NCBI RefSeq assembly: GCF_009711265.1
Contig: NZ_WMII01000002.1
Coordinates: 124,001 to 188,000, forward strand
Source: Paracoccus shanxieyensis
GTDB lineage: Bacteria; Pseudomonadota; Alphaproteobacteria; Rhodobacterales; Rhodobacteraceae
DNA length: 64,000 nucleotides
Direction: 5' to 3'
A model generated the notes under the pieces. That model was given only the letters and a program-made list of their open reading frames with translations. It did not search any database and had not been told where the DNA came from. This document shows, one piece after another, positions 30,733-41,569 of this stretch (position 1 is the stretch's first letter; every line of letters begins with the position of its first letter). The position numbers and the translations under genes were made by a program.

Positions 30733-31494
30733 ATGGCACAAGCACAAGTCCAACTGGGCGAAACCGCCATCGAGATCAGCAAGCTGAACAAATGGTATGG
30801 CACGTTCCACGTCCTGCGCGACATCGACCTGAACGTGTCGCGCGGGGAACGCATCGTCATCGCCGGTCCTTCGGGGTCCGGGAAATCGACGCTGATCCGC
30901 TGCATCAACCGCCTTGAGGAACATCAGGCCGGGCGCATCGTCGTCGATGGCACCGAATTGACCAACGATCTGAAGAACATCGACAAGGTGCGCTCGGAAG
31001 TCGGCATGGTGTTTCAGCACTTCAACCTGTTCCCGCATCTGACGATTCTGGAAAACTGCACGCTGGCGCCGATCTGGGTGCGCAAGATCCCCAAGAAACA
31101 GGCCGAGGAAACGGCCATGCATTTCCTGACCAAGGTCAAGATCCCGGATCAGGCGCATAAATATCCCGGCCAGTTGTCGGGCGGCCAGCAGCAGCGCGTG
31201 GCGATCGCGCGGTCGCTGTGCATGCGTCCGCGCATCATGCTGTTTGACGAACCGACCTCGGCGCTTGATCCCGAAATGATCAAGGAGGTTCTGGATACGA
31301 TGATCGAACTGGCCGAGGACGGCATGACCATGCTGTGCGTCACCCATGAGATGGGCTTTGCGCAGGCCGTGGCGCACCGCGTGATCTTCATGGACCAAGG
31401 CCAGATCGTCGAACAGAACACGCCGACCGAGTTCTTCAACAACCCGAAATCCGAACGCACCAAGCTGTTCCTCAGCCAGATTCTGGGTCACTAG
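30733..31494 (+). CDS. bztD: Amino acid ABC transporter ATP-binding protein (BztD/AapP)
   Basis: 253 residues. Walker [11 protein letters not shown] loop [12 protein letters not shown], signature [15 protein letters not shown], Walker [15 protein letters not shown] and the switch histidine in [10 protein letters not shown] are all present. The ATG at 30733 follows AAGGAA at 6-base spacing; a GTG 24 bases earlier lies within bztC and is less likely. Last gene of the transporter operon, followed by a GC hairpin. Confidence 0.95.
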   Translation: MAQAQVQLGETAIEISKLNKWYGTFHVLRDIDLNVSRGERIVIAGPSGSGKSTLIRCINRLEEHQAGRIVVDGTELTNDLKNIDKVRSEVGMVFQHFNLFPHLTILENCTLAPIWVRKIPKKQAEETAMHFLTKVKIPDQAHKYPGQLSGGQQQRVAIARSLCMRPRIMLFDEPTSALDPEMIKEVLDTMIELAEDGMTMLCVTHEMGFAQAVAHRVIFMDQGQIVEQNTPTEFFNNPKSERTKLFLSQILGH

Positions 31495-31507
31495 GTTTCA
31501 CAGGTTG

Positions 31508-31526
31508 CCGGGGCCGCTGGCCCCGG
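31508..31526 (+). terminator. GC hairpin after bztD
   Basis: CCGGGGCC (31508-31515) pairs with GGCCCCGG (31519-31526) around GCT, but only scattered T residues follow, so termination is likely incomplete. Confidence 0.5.
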
Positions 31527-31559
31527 TCTATTCTGCGCGAAAATTCCTTGGAGGCGCGG

Positions 31560-32414
31560 ATGAACCAAACCATTTTCCTGCTGCTGGGGGTGCTGGGCAT
31601 TGCCGGTATCGGCTCGCTCGTATCCGGCAATGATGACGCGCATCCGCCCGAAGGCGATGGCGACGATCCGCGTCTGAACCCCGATACCGTGATCGAAGGC
31701 GATGACGAGGACAACGTGCTGAACGGCACGGCTGGCGATGACGGCATTCTGGCCAAGGGCGGCGACGATCTGATCAACCCCGGCGCGGGTGACGATCTGG
31801 TCGGTGCGGGCTTTGGCGACGACACCGTGACCGCCGCCGCGGGCGACGGCGACGATGAGATCTATCTGGGCGCGGGCGACGATCTTTACGGCGGGCTGGA
31901 TCTGGGCGCCGACGAAGGCAATGACACGATCTTTGGCGGCAGCGGCGAAGACACCATCATCACCAATCTGGGCAACCATCACATCGAAGCCGGCGACGGC
32001 GACGACCGGATCGAGGATCACGGCGGCACCGTCTATATCGACGGCGGCGATGATGATGACCTGATCCTGTCGCCGGATGCCTCGACCCCCGATGCGCAGG
32101 ACACGCTGATGGGCGGCAGCGGCGATGACACCATCCATGCCGGGGCCTATGACCTTGTGGATGCGGGCGACGGCGCGGATCTGATCGTGCTGCGCAGCGA
32201 TGCGGGCGGCCCGACCGACATTGCCTATGACGCGTCGGACCGGCTGAACATCACGCTGGCCGATGGCTATGATGGCCCCGAGGAGGTCGATCTGGTGCAG
32301 GATCAGGGCGACGTTCATGTCGTGCTGAACGGTCAGGTCATGGCCATCCTGCGCGATACCGAGGTTGCGGGTGTCGGCTCGATCAATGTGATCCGCGAGG
32401 CCATGGGCCGCTGA
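31560..32414 (+). CDS. Small acidic RTX (hemolysin-type calcium-binding repeat) protein
   Basis: 284 residues. An N-terminal hydrophobic helix (MNQTIFLLLGVLGIAGIGSL) is followed by a very acidic region and about eight degenerate glycine-aspartate nonapeptides, such as NGTAGDDGI, NPGAGDDLV, GGSGEDTI and GGSGDDTI, expected to bind calcium as a beta roll. The C-terminal 80 residues form a separate non-repeat domain. GGAGG sits 5 bases before the ATG. No protease or lipase domain is present. It stands alone between bztD and a convergent gene. Whether the first helix anchors or exports it is uncertain. Confidence 0.82.
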   Translation: MNQTIFLLLGVLGIAGIGSLVSGNDDAHPPEGDGDDPRLNPDTVIEGDDEDNVLNGTAGDDGILAKGGDDLINPGAGDDLVGAGFGDDTVTAAAGDGDDEIYLGAGDDLYGGLDLGADEGNDTIFGGSGEDTIITNLGNHHIEAGDGDDRIEDHGGTVYIDGGDDDDLILSPDASTPDAQDTLMGGSGDDTIHAGAYDLVDAGDGADLIVLRSDAGGPTDIAYDASDRLNITLADGYDGPEEVDLVQDQGDVHVVLNGQVMAILRDTEVAGVGSINVIREAMGR

Positions 32415-32434
32415 TCCGGCCAACAGGGCATGAA

Positions 32435-32466
32435 AAAGGGCGCGCCGCAGATGTGGCGCGCCCTTT
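32435..32466. terminator. Convergent terminator between the RTX gene and dat
   Basis: AAAGGGCGCGCC (32435-32446) pairs exactly with GGCGCGCCCTTT (32455-32466) with an 8-base loop. On the minus strand five T follow, so it ends dat well and may also serve the RTX gene. Confidence 0.85.
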
Positions 32467-32480
32467 GCACGTCCTTAGGC

Positions 32481-33341
32481 TTACAGGGCCGATTTCATCG
32501 ATTCCTGAATATACAGCTCGCGCAGGCGGGTCGCGACCGGACCGACCTTGCCATCGGCCAGCGTCACGCCGTCGATTTCCACGACCGGCAGCACAAAGGC
32601 CGAGGCCGAGGTGAAGAACGCCTCATCCGCGGCCTGCGCTTCTTCGATGGTAAAGGGGCGTTCGACGATCTGCATCTGCGCCTCGGCGGCATAGCGCAGC
32701 AGCGAGGCGCGGGTGATGCCGTGCAGAATGTCGGTGGACAGCTGGCGGGTGATGATCGTGCCGTCCTTGACGATATAGACGTTGTTCGACGTGCCCTCGG
32801 TCACGAAGCCGTCCTCGACCAGCCAGGCATCGTCGACGCCGCGCGCCTTGGCCTCCATCTTGGCCATCGAGGGGTAAAGCAGTTGCACCGTCTTGATGTC
32901 GCGGCGCGACCAGCGCAGGTCCGGCACAGAGATGACGCGGATGCCGGTCTTGGCCACGGGATTGTCGGCAAGGCCGGGCTTGGCCTGCGTGAACAGCACC
33001 ACGGTCTGCGGCGTGTCTTCGGGCGGATAGACGAAATCGCGGTCGCCGGCATTGCCGCGCGTGACCTGCAGATAGATGACGCCTTCGTCGATCTTGTTCA
33101 GCTCGACCAGCTTGCGGTGGATCGCCAGCCATTCATCGTCGGACAGCGGATTGCCGATGCCCAGTTCCTTCAAAGACCGGGCAAGGCGCGCAAGATGGCC
33201 TTTGAATTCCAGGATCTTGCCGTCCAGAACGCTGGTGACCTCATAGACGCCATCGGCCATGATGAACCCCCGGTCGAAGATCGAGACCTTGGCGTCGGCC
33301 TCGGCCAGATAATCGCCATTCAGATAGACGGTGCGGGTCAT
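32481..33341 (-). CDS. dat: D-amino-acid aminotransferase (class IV PLP enzyme)
   Basis: 286 residues. VSIFDRGFIMADGVYEV near the N terminus, the PLP lysine in DIKTVQLLYPSMAK (K about residue 148), and VTEGTSNNVYIV, which binds the cofactor phosphate, match D-alanine aminotransferases of fold type IV. Such enzymes move amino groups among D-amino acids, supplying D-Glu or D-Ala. Branched-chain aminotransferase activity is an alternative that sequence cannot exclude. It is transcribed away from mcl1 with a 162-base shared upstream region. Confidence 0.88.
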   Translation of the reverse strand: MTRTVYLNGDYLAEADAKVSIFDRGFIMADGVYEVTSVLDGKILEFKGHLARLARSLKELGIGNPLSDDEWLAIHRKLVELNKIDEGVIYLQVTRGNAGDRDFVYPPEDTPQTVVLFTQAKPGLADNPVAKTGIRVISVPDLRWSRRDIKTVQLLYPSMAKMEAKARGVDDAWLVEDGFVTEGTSNNVYIVKDGTIITRQLSTDILHGITRASLLRYAAEAQMQIVERPFTIEEAQAADEAFFTSASAFVLPVVEIDGVTLADGKVGPVATRLRELYIQESMKSAL

Positions 33342-33419
33342 CCTGTTTTCCTTGTGTCATTGGGTGGCGGTTCGGTCCTGCGCCTAAAGCGACGAAGGGT
33401 CAAGCTGCGGATGTTGCGG

Positions 33420-33467
33420 TGCAAAAAGCCTTGCTGCGCCTGCGGCAACTATCTAACAGTTTTTGCA
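33420..33467. promoter_or_regulatory. Inverted TGCAAAAA / TTTTTGCA pair in the dat-mcl1 divergent region
   Basis: TGCAAAAA (33420-33427) and TTTTTGCA (33460-33467) face each other 32 bases apart, upstream of mcl1. They resemble the TTTGCAAA-type sites bound by ScfR-type (RamB/PccR) regulators of carbon assimilation. That assignment is inference. Confidence 0.4.
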
Positions 33468-33503
33468 ATCCAGATGAAACATCATTGCCGAAAGGTTCTG
33501 CGC

Positions 33504-34460
33504 ATGTCCTTCCGTCTGCAACCGCCTGCCCCCGCCCGCCTGAACCGCTGCCAGCTTTTCGGCCCCGGCTCGCGCCCGGCGATCTTCGAGAAGATGGCGG
33601 GGTCGGCGGCGGATGTCATCAATCTGGATCTTGAGGATTCGGTGTCGCCCGATGACAAGCCGCAGGCGCGGCAGAACATCATTCAGGCGATCGGCGATAT
33701 CGACTGGGGCAACAAGACGCTGTCGGTCAGGATCAACGGGCTGGACACGCCCTTCTGGTATCGCGATGTGATCGACCTGCTGGAGCAGGCGGGCGAGCGG
33801 CTGGACCAGATCATGATCCCAAAGGTCGGCAATGCCGCCGATGTCTATGCCGTCGACGCGCTGGTGACGGCGGTCGAGGCCGCCAAGGGCCGCAAGAAGC
33901 GCATCAGCCTTGAGGTCATCATCGAAAGCGCCGCCGGCATCGCCCATGTCGAGGAAATCGCCGCCTCAAGCCCGCGTCTGCAGGCGATGTCGCTGGGCGC
34001 TGCGGATTTCGCCGCCAGCATGGGCATGGCCACGACCGGCATCGGCGGCACGCAGGAAGATTACTACATGCTGCATCAGGGCGCGCGGCACTGGTCCGAT
34101 CCATGGCACTGGGCACAGGCCGCCATCGTCGCCGCCTGCCGCACCCATGGCGTTCTGCCCGTCGATGGCCCGTTCGGCGATTTCAGCGATGACGAAGGCT
34201 TCCGCGCGCAGGCCCGCCGCTCGGCCACGCTGGGCATGGTCGGAAAATGGGCCATTCACCCCAAGCAGGTGGCGCTGTCGAACGAGGTGTTCTCGCCCAG
34301 CGAAAAGGCCGTGACCGAAGCGCGCGAGATCCTTGCCGCGATGGAGGAGGCGCAGAAATCCGGCGCCGGGGCTACTGTGTACAATGGCAGACTGGTTGAC
34401 ATCGCGTCCATCCGTCAGGCACAAGTGATCGTACGGCAGGCACAGCTGATCAGCGCCTAA
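33504..34460 (+). CDS. mcl1: L-malyl-CoA / beta-methylmalyl-CoA lyase
   Basis: 318 residues nearly identical in pattern to Mcl1 of Rhodobacter sphaeroides as I recall it: RLQPPAPARLNRCQLFGPGSR, VINLDLEDSVSPDDK (acidic metal ligand), EVIIESAAGIAHVEEIAASS (catalytic E), and GADFAASMG-type loop LGAADFAASMGMATTGIGG. It cleaves beta-methylmalyl-CoA to glyoxylate and propionyl-CoA, and condenses acetyl-CoA with glyoxylate, in the ethylmalonyl-CoA pathway. The start at 33504 gives the family N terminus; the frame is open far upstream through the antisense of dat, which is not coding. A terminator follows. Confidence 0.95.
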   Translation: MSFRLQPPAPARLNRCQLFGPGSRPAIFEKMAGSAADVINLDLEDSVSPDDKPQARQNIIQAIGDIDWGNKTLSVRINGLDTPFWYRDVIDLLEQAGERLDQIMIPKVGNAADVYAVDALVTAVEAAKGRKKRISLEVIIESAAGIAHVEEIAASSPRLQAMSLGAADFAASMGMATTGIGGTQEDYYMLHQGARHWSDPWHWAQAAIVAACRTHGVLPVDGPFGDFSDDEGFRAQARRSATLGMVGKWAIHPKQVALSNEVFSPSEKAVTEAREILAAMEEAQKSGAGATVYNGRLVDIASIRQAQVIVRQAQLISA

Positions 34461-34523
34461 GCCGTCATCGAATCCTGGGCGGCCATTCGGGGAGGCTTGG
34501 CCGCCATGACAGGGGAGGAGCAG

Positions 34524-34558
34524 CAGGCCCTGCGGCGAAGCGGGGCCTGTTGTTTTTT
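34524..34558 (+). terminator. Intrinsic terminator after mcl1
   Basis: CAGGCCC (34524-34530) pairs with GGGCCTG (34543-34549), with an inner GC/GC pair, followed by TTGTTTTTT. Confidence 0.75.
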
Positions 34559-34667
34559 GTGTCGCGAAAAATGTGCCGCGACAGCCATCCCGTATCGTGT
34601 TGAAAAACTGTTACAATCCGCTGCGGCAGATTGTCGCGCCAATGCCGATGCGCCGTTTTGGGACGGC

Positions 34668-34913
34668 TCAGGCCACTTTGGAACGGCTGGCGCGCGGGGC
34701 CTTTTGCATCTGCCGCCGGTCCGGCGAACGGTTTTCCCGCGCCAGAACCGGGATGGGTGATTCGGCAATCGCCGGGATCACCATGGCGTTGGCAGGGTCG
34801 ATCAGCGTGATTTGGGCCTGCAATGAGGCGGAAATCATCGTTTCGGCGGCCGAGGCCAGATTTTTTTCCCTTGGCCGGGTCGGGCTATATTCAGTCATGT
34901 CTTCCATCATCAT
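34668..34913 (-). CDS. Possible small protein of unknown function
   Basis: An 81-residue frame, MMMEDMTEYSPTRPREKNLAS at the front (first 21 residues given as MMMEDMTEY then SPTRPREKNLAS), with an Ala/Ile-rich middle and a basic end. AAGGGG lies 3 to 6 bases before the ATG triplets. It fills most of the otherwise empty 516-base gap between mcl1 and the ABC operon. No homologue is recognised. It may be a spurious frame; the good ribosome site and charged ends are the only support. Confidence 0.35.
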   Translation of the reverse strand: MMMEDMTEYSPTRPREKNLASAAETMISASLQAQITLIDPANAMVIPAIAESPIPVLARENRSPDRRQMQKAPRASRSKVA

Positions 34914-34976
34914 GAGCCCCTTCGCTCAAGCCAGAAGCAGCTAGTTTGAAACCGCCGCCCCCGCAAGACCGCTGAC

Positions 34977-36544
<1,568 letters not shown>

Positions 36545-36548
<4 letters not shown>

Positions 36549-37357
36549 CGGGCACCGCGCAATCTGGGATCAAGGCTGTCGCGCAGCCCGTCGCCCAGCA
36601 GGTTCAGCCCCAGCACCGTCAGCACGATGACCAGTCCGGGCACGATGGCGACATGCGGGGCGATGCCGATCATGGTCTGCGCCTCGGCCAGCATCCGGCC
36701 CCAGCTTGGCAGCGGAGGCTGCGCGCCCAGGCCGACATAGGACAGCCCGGCCTCGGCCAGAATGCCAAGGCTGAACTGGATGGTGGCCTGCACGATCAGC
36801 AGATTGGCGATATTGGGCAGCACATGGTGCAGGCTGATCAGCGCGCGCCCCTTGCCCGCGATCCGCGCGGCGCGGGTATAGTCCTGCACCCAGATCGGCA
36901 GGGCCGCGCCCCGCGTCACCCGGGCAAAGACCGGGATGTTGAAGATGCCGATGGCGATGATGGCATTCACCGCCGATGGCCCGAAGGCGGCGGTGATCAG
37001 AATGGCGATGACCAGACTGGGAAAGGCGAAGATCACGTCATTGCCGCGCATGATGATGTCGTCCAGCAGGCTGTTCGGCCATGCGGCGGCGGTCAGGCCC
37101 AGCGGCACGCCGACGCCCATGCCGATCCCCACCGCGACCAGCGCCACCGCAATCGAGATGCGCGCCCCCACCATCACCATCGACAGCATATCGCGGCCCA
37201 GATGATCCGTGCCCAGCCAATGCGTGGCCGAGGGCGGTTGCAGCCTTTCGCCGATGGCAAGCTGCGTCACGTCGAACGGCGTCCAGACCAGCCCGATGGC
37301 TGCGGCCAGCAGAACCAGCCCGGCCAGCACTCCTCCGATCAGCAAGGATACCTTCAT
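36545..37357 (-). CDS. Peptide-type ABC transporter permease (DppC/OppC family)
   Basis: 270 residues, about six membrane helices. HWLGTDHLGRDMLSMVMVGARIS is the DppC hallmark, and the EAA loop reads YTRAARIAGKGRALISLHH. It overlaps the DppB-type gene upstream and the ATPase gene downstream, each by four bases (ATGA). Substrate unknown: dipeptides, oligopeptides or other small compounds are possible. Confidence 0.93.
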
Positions 37358-38295
37358 GGCTGCCGCAGCCTAGGGTCGACGGCGGCATAGGCCAGATCGA
37401 CAAGGAATGTCACAAGGATCACCGCCGCCACCAGCACCAGCACGGCGCTTTGCACCACGATCAGGTCGCGCTGGGTGATGGCCTGAAAGATCATCCGGCC
37501 AAGTCCCGGCAGGTAAAACACGTTCTCGATGATGATCGCCCCCGCCAGCAGGAACGAGAACTGCATGCCCATGATGGTCAGCACCGGGATCAGCGCATTG
37601 CGCAGCGCGTGGCGCCGCAGCGCCTGCGCCCGGCTTAGCCCCTTGGCGCGGGCGGTGCGGATGTAATCCTGCCCCAAAGTCTCGATCAGCGAGGATCGCA
37701 GCACGCGGGCAAGTATCGCCGCCTGCGGCAGCGCCAGCGCGATCGCGGGCAGGATCAAGGATTTCAGCGCCGCCAGCGGCATGGTCCAGCCGGGAAAGCC
37801 TCCGGCGGGCAGCCATTGCAGGTTCACCGCAAACAGCAGGACCAGCAGCATGGCGAACCAGAAATTCGGCAGCGACACGCCGATCTGCGTGCCGGCCATG
37901 ACCGCCGTATCGGCCGCGCGGCCATGGCGGGCGGCGGCGAACATGCCGATTGGAAAGGCCAGCACCACGGCCAGCAGCAGCGCCAGCAGCGCCAGCGGCA
38001 GCGACACCGCAAGACGGTCCGCGATCATGCTTCCGACCGGGGTGCGATAGGTCAGGCTTTGGCCCAGATCTCCGGTCAGGATGCCGCCCAGCCACGCGCC
38101 GTAACGGACGGGCCATGGCAGATCCAGCCCAAGCTGCTGGCGCAGCGCGGCCAGCGTCTCGGGCTGCGCGCCTGTGCCCAGCATGAAACTGGCCGGATCG
38201 CCCGGAACCAGTTGCACCACCGCAAAGATCACCAGCGAGGCCGCAGCCAGGCTGAGGATCAGAACAAGCAGGCGGCGGATCAGGTATCTTTGCAT
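37354..38295 (-). CDS. Peptide-type ABC transporter permease (DppB/OppB family)
   Basis: 313 residues. MQRYLIRRLLVLILSLAAASL starts the family-typical N-terminal helix (shown to 20 residues: MQRYLIRRLLVLILSLAAAS). VQLVPGDPASFMLGTGAQPE and the EAA loop YIRTARAKGLSRAQALRRHAL follow. It is the first gene of the operon. No substrate-binding protein is encoded next to it; a matching family 5 binding protein lies 6.4 kb away at 44709-46184 on the same strand. Confidence 0.93.
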   Translation of the reverse strand: MQRYLIRRLLVLILSLAAASLVIFAVVQLVPGDPASFMLGTGAQPETLAALRQQLGLDLPWPVRYGAWLGGILTGDLGQSLTYRTPVGSMIADRLAVSLPLALLALLLAVVLAFPIGMFAAARHGRAADTAVMAGTQIGVSLPNFWFAMLLVLLFAVNLQWLPAGGFPGWTMPLAALKSLILPAIALALPQAAILARVLRSSLIETLGQDYIRTARAKGLSRAQALRRHALRNALIPVLTIMGMQFSFLLAGAIIIENVFYLPGLGRMIFQAITQRDLIVVQSAVLVLVAAVILVTFLVDLAYAAVDPRLRQP

Positions 38296-38359
38296 GTGCA
38301 GACGCTAGACGCGGCCCCAGATTCGGTAAAGCCGTTCAGGCAGGCGGCGCTGCCGAATT

Positions 38360-39994
38360 TCAGGGCAGCTCCAGCTTGCCGACCAAGGGCAGATCGTCGC
38401 TGGCATCCACGGTGTGACGCTCGATCATGCGATGCACGACGGGGGGCGCGTCGCCGCGGTGCAGCTTGTGCAATTCCTCATAGCTTTCAAAATCCGCTTT
38501 GGTGCGGCGCAGGTTGTGGCGCACATATTCGTCCCACGTCGCGATGTGATAGCTTTCGGACCACATTTCGGGATGTTCCAGATCCCGCAGCAGCGCCCAG
38601 TTGCGGGCGCCGTCGCGGCGGCGGATTTCGCGCCGGATGGCCATCAGGCGCAGGAATTCCGGCACATCCGCCAGATCGATGCGATAGTCGATCATGATCA
38701 TCAGCGGCCCCGAGCGTCCGCGCAGGTCCAGCTTCAGCTCCGGCTCTCGGAAGCGGTTCACCGGGTCCAGATCCAGCGTGCCGAATTCCGGCACGCGCAG
38801 CCAGTGGCCGATCACCGCGCCAAAGATCAGCGGCACGGCGGCGCAGGCCAGTGCCGCGTCGATGCCATATTCCGATGCGACCGAGCCCCAGACCCAGCTG
38901 CCGATCGCCATGCCGCCAAAGGTCGCGGTCTGATACAGCGCCAGCGCGCGGGCCACGACCCAGCGCGGCGTCGAAAGCTGGACCGAGACATTGAACAGCG
39001 ACAGCGCCAGCACCCAGCTTGCGCCCGCGGGCAACATGGCCAGCGCGTGCAGCCAGATCGTATCGGTAAAGGCCAAGACCAGCGCCGCCGCCGCAAAGCC
39101 GCAAAAGGCCAGCCGCACGATGCGTTCGTTGTTCATGCGGTCGCGGATGCGCGGGTTCAGCAATGCCCCGCCAATCGCGCCCAGCCCATAGCACCCCAGC
39201 AGCAGGCCAAACAGCAGCGAGCTGCCCTCGGGGTGGGATTTCGCGACCAAGGGCAGCAGCGCAAGGATCGCGATGGCCGAAAAGCCGAACAGCGCCCCGC
39301 GTGTCAGCACCCGCACAAGGTTCGGCGACAGGGCGACATAGCGCAGACCCGCGCCGACGGCGGACAGGAACGGCTCGCGCGAGGTCAGCCGCGCCGGGGT
39401 CTGCGGATGCCAGCGCAGCAGCGACGCCAGCAGCGGGATGTAGCTTACCGCATTGACGGTAAAGGCCGCCGCCGCGCCGAAGGCTGCGGTGATGATCCCG
39501 CCCGCCGCCGGGCCCACGCTGCGCATCAGATTGAAGCCGACCGAATTCAGCGATACCGCTGCGGCCAGATCCTCACGCGGGACCAGATCGCCCATGCTGG
39601 CCTGCCATGGCGGGTTGTAAAGCGCCTGTCCCACGCCGATCAGGAAGGTCAGCGACAGCAGGATCAGCGGCGTCATCCAGCCCTGCCACGTCAGCACGGC
39701 CAGCAGCAAGGACACGCTGGCCATGAAGATCTGCGCGCCCAGCAGCAGCTTGCGGCGGTCGAAATTGTCGGCAAGCGCGCCCGATGCAAGGGCAAACAGC
39801 ATGATCGGCAGCGTGTTCGAGGCCTGCACCAGCGCGATCAGCGTTGCGCTGTCGGTCAGCTGTGTCATCATCCATGCAGCGCCCACCGCCTGCACCAGCC
39901 CGCCGAAATTCGAGATCAGCGTCGCAGACCACAAAAGCCGGAAATCAAGATGGCGGAACGGGGCGAACGCGCTTTTGCGTGCTGTGGCTGGCAT
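38360..39994 (-). CDS. MFS exporter with C-terminal dimeric alpha-beta barrel-like domain
   Basis: 544 residues. Residues about 1-410 hold twelve hydrophobic segments with the MFS loop motif GALADNFDRRKLLLGAQ between TM2 and TM3, matching the EntS/MFS_3 (PF05977) family of exporters. Residues about 440-544 form a soluble domain: MIMIDYRIDLADVPEFLRLM, REIRRRDGARNWALLRD, then MWSESYHIATWDEYVRHNLRR. That reads like an antibiotic-biosynthesis-monooxygenase-like barrel, known as an appendage of this family. Substrate unknown. It is divergent from dadA. Confidence 0.88.
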   Translation of the reverse strand: MPATARKSAFAPFRHLDFRLLWSATLISNFGGLVQAVGAAWMMTQLTDSATLIALVQASNTLPIMLFALASGALADNFDRRKLLLGAQIFMASVSLLLAVLTWQGWMTPLILLSLTFLIGVGQALYNPPWQASMGDLVPREDLAAAVSLNSVGFNLMRSVGPAAGGIITAAFGAAAAFTVNAVSYIPLLASLLRWHPQTPARLTSREPFLSAVGAGLRYVALSPNLVRVLTRGALFGFSAIAILALLPLVAKSHPEGSSLLFGLLLGCYGLGAIGGALLNPRIRDRMNNERIVRLAFCGFAAAALVLAFTDTIWLHALAMLPAGASWVLALSLFNVSVQLSTPRWVVARALALYQTATFGGMAIGSWVWGSVASEYGIDAALACAAVPLIFGAVIGHWLRVPEFGTLDLDPVNRFREPELKLDLRGRSGPLMIMIDYRIDLADVPEFLRLMAIRREIRRRDGARNWALLRDLEHPEMWSESYHIATWDEYVRHNLRRTKADFESYEELHKLHRGDAPPVVHRMIERHTVDASDDLPLVGKLELP

Positions 39995-40084
39995 GGGACT
40001 TTCACCAAGGCTTCAGGCCAAGCTTAGGCAGGCTTCCCGGCAGGGGCAACCGCCGCAACGAATTAAGGCAGCATCGGGCATATC

Positions 40085-40102
40085 TTTCAGGCAGACCTGA
40101 AA
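40085..40102. promoter_or_regulatory. Palindrome in the MFS-dadA divergent region
   Basis: TTTCAGG (40085-40091) and CCTGAAA (40096-40102) form a perfect dyad around CAGA, in the 246-base region between the two divergent genes. Size and symmetry fit a dimeric repressor or Lrp-type operator; the factor is unknown. Confidence 0.45.
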
Positions 40103-40240
40103 CCTGCGAAGAAACTGCGGCAAATTCGCGTTGCTATCGCAGGATCTGTCACATTCTTGGCCGTGCGTGGCGCAATTCGGGATTTCATTTCCCAGTCAGG
40201 GTCTATCTTGGAGTCGTTCTGGATGGAAAGGGCGGGCAAG

Positions 40241-41542
40241 ATGAAAATCGTTGTTCTTGGTGCAGGTGTCATCGGCGTGACCTCGGCCTGGTATTTGGCC
40301 AAGGCAGGCCATGAGGTGACGGTCATCGACCGCCAGCCCGGCCCCGCGCTCGAGACCAGCTTTGCCAATGCCGGTGAGATCTCGCCCGGCTATTCCTCGC
40401 CCTGGGCTGCGCCGGGCATTCCGCTGAAAGCGCTGAAATGGATGTTCCAGCGCCATGCGCCGCTGGTGTTGCAGCCGCGTCTGGACGCCCACCGGCTGGG
40501 CTGGATGGCGCAGATGCTGGCGAATTGCACCTATGACGCCTATGCCGTGAACAAAAGCCGCATGGTCCGCATCGCCGAATACAGCCGCGATTGCCTTGAC
40601 GCGGTGCGTGTCGAAACCGGCATCGAATATGACCAGCGCATGCAGGGCACGCTGCAGGTGTTTCGCAAGCAGGAACAGCTGGACGGCGCGGGCAAGGATA
40701 TCGAGGTGCTACGCGCCGATGGCGTCCCGTTCGAGGTTCTGGACCGCGCGGGCTGCGTCGCCGCCGAGCCGGGGCTGGCCGGTCAGGCCGACCGCATCGT
40801 CGGCGGCCTGCGTCTGCCCGGCGATGAGACCGGCGATTGCTTCAAGTTCACCAACCGTCTGGCCGAAATGGCCGAGGCGCTGGGCGTCACGTTCCGCTGG
40901 GGCGAGACCGTGCAGGCGCTTGAGGCCGAGGGCGGGCGCATCAGCGCCGTCGCCACCGATCAGGGCCGTTTCACCGCCGACCGCTATGTGCTGGCGATGG
41001 GCCCGCATTCGCCGCAACTGGTCCGGCATCTGGGGCTGAAGCTGCCGATCTATCCGCTCAAGGGCTATTCGCTGACCATTCCCATCGAGGATGAGGGGCT
41101 GGCGCCGGTCTCGACGGTGATGGACGAAACCTTCAAGGTCGCGATCACCCGCCTTGGCGACCGCATCCGGGTTGGCGGTCTGGCGGAAATCGCGGGCTAT
41201 GACCTGTCGCTGAACGACCGCCGCCGCGCGACGCTGACGAAATCCGTGACCGAACTGTTTGGCGGCGCGGGCGATCCTGCCAAGGCGACCTTCTGGACCG
41301 GGCTGCGCCCGATGACCCCGGATGGCACGCCCATAGTCGGCGCGACGCCGATCCCCAACCTGTTCCTGAATACCGGCCATGGCACGCTGGGCTGGACCAT
41401 GTCGGCCGGGTCGGGGCGTCTGCTGTCGGACCTGATCTCGGGGCGCGGGCCGGATATCGAATTCGAGGATCTGGGCTATGCCCGTTATCTGAAAGGCGCC
41501 AAGGCGCGGTTTCAGGGCGCGATGCAGCCCGCGCGGGCCTGA
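40241..41542 (+). CDS. dadA: D-amino acid dehydrogenase small subunit-type
   Basis: 433 residues. The FAD-binding GxGxxG is at residues 7-12 ([20 protein letters not shown], first 20 residues). [20 protein letters not shown] is the DadA fingerprint, and [18 protein letters not shown] near the C terminus closes the FAD site. It oxidises D-amino acids at the membrane and passes electrons to the respiratory chain. The start at 40241 gives the family N terminus; the upstream extension lacks conservation. It stands alone with a terminator behind it. Confidence 0.93.
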   Translation: MKIVVLGAGVIGVTSAWYLAKAGHEVTVIDRQPGPALETSFANAGEISPGYSSPWAAPGIPLKALKWMFQRHAPLVLQPRLDAHRLGWMAQMLANCTYDAYAVNKSRMVRIAEYSRDCLDAVRVETGIEYDQRMQGTLQVFRKQEQLDGAGKDIEVLRADGVPFEVLDRAGCVAAEPGLAGQADRIVGGLRLPGDETGDCFKFTNRLAEMAEALGVTFRWGETVQALEAEGGRISAVATDQGRFTADRYVLAMGPHSPQLVRHLGLKLPIYPLKGYSLTIPIEDEGLAPVSTVMDETFKVAITRLGDRIRVGGLAEIAGYDLSLNDRRRATLTKSVTELFGGAGDPAKATFWTGLRPMTPDGTPIVGATPIPNLFLNTGHGTLGWTMSAGSGRLLSDLISGRGPDIEFEDLGYARYLKGAKARFQGAMQPARA

Positions 41543-41569
41543 GCATCAGCGCGGTGCTTTTGCAAACAA

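Noticed and set aside
31700..32200. Tandem GGCGACGA-like repeats as a CRISPR or minisatellite
   Set aside because: They are codons for RTX nonapeptides inside a gene, with no spacer structure.
32430..33503. Long N-terminal extension of mcl1
   Set aside because: The open frame lies opposite dat and the family N terminus begins at 33504.
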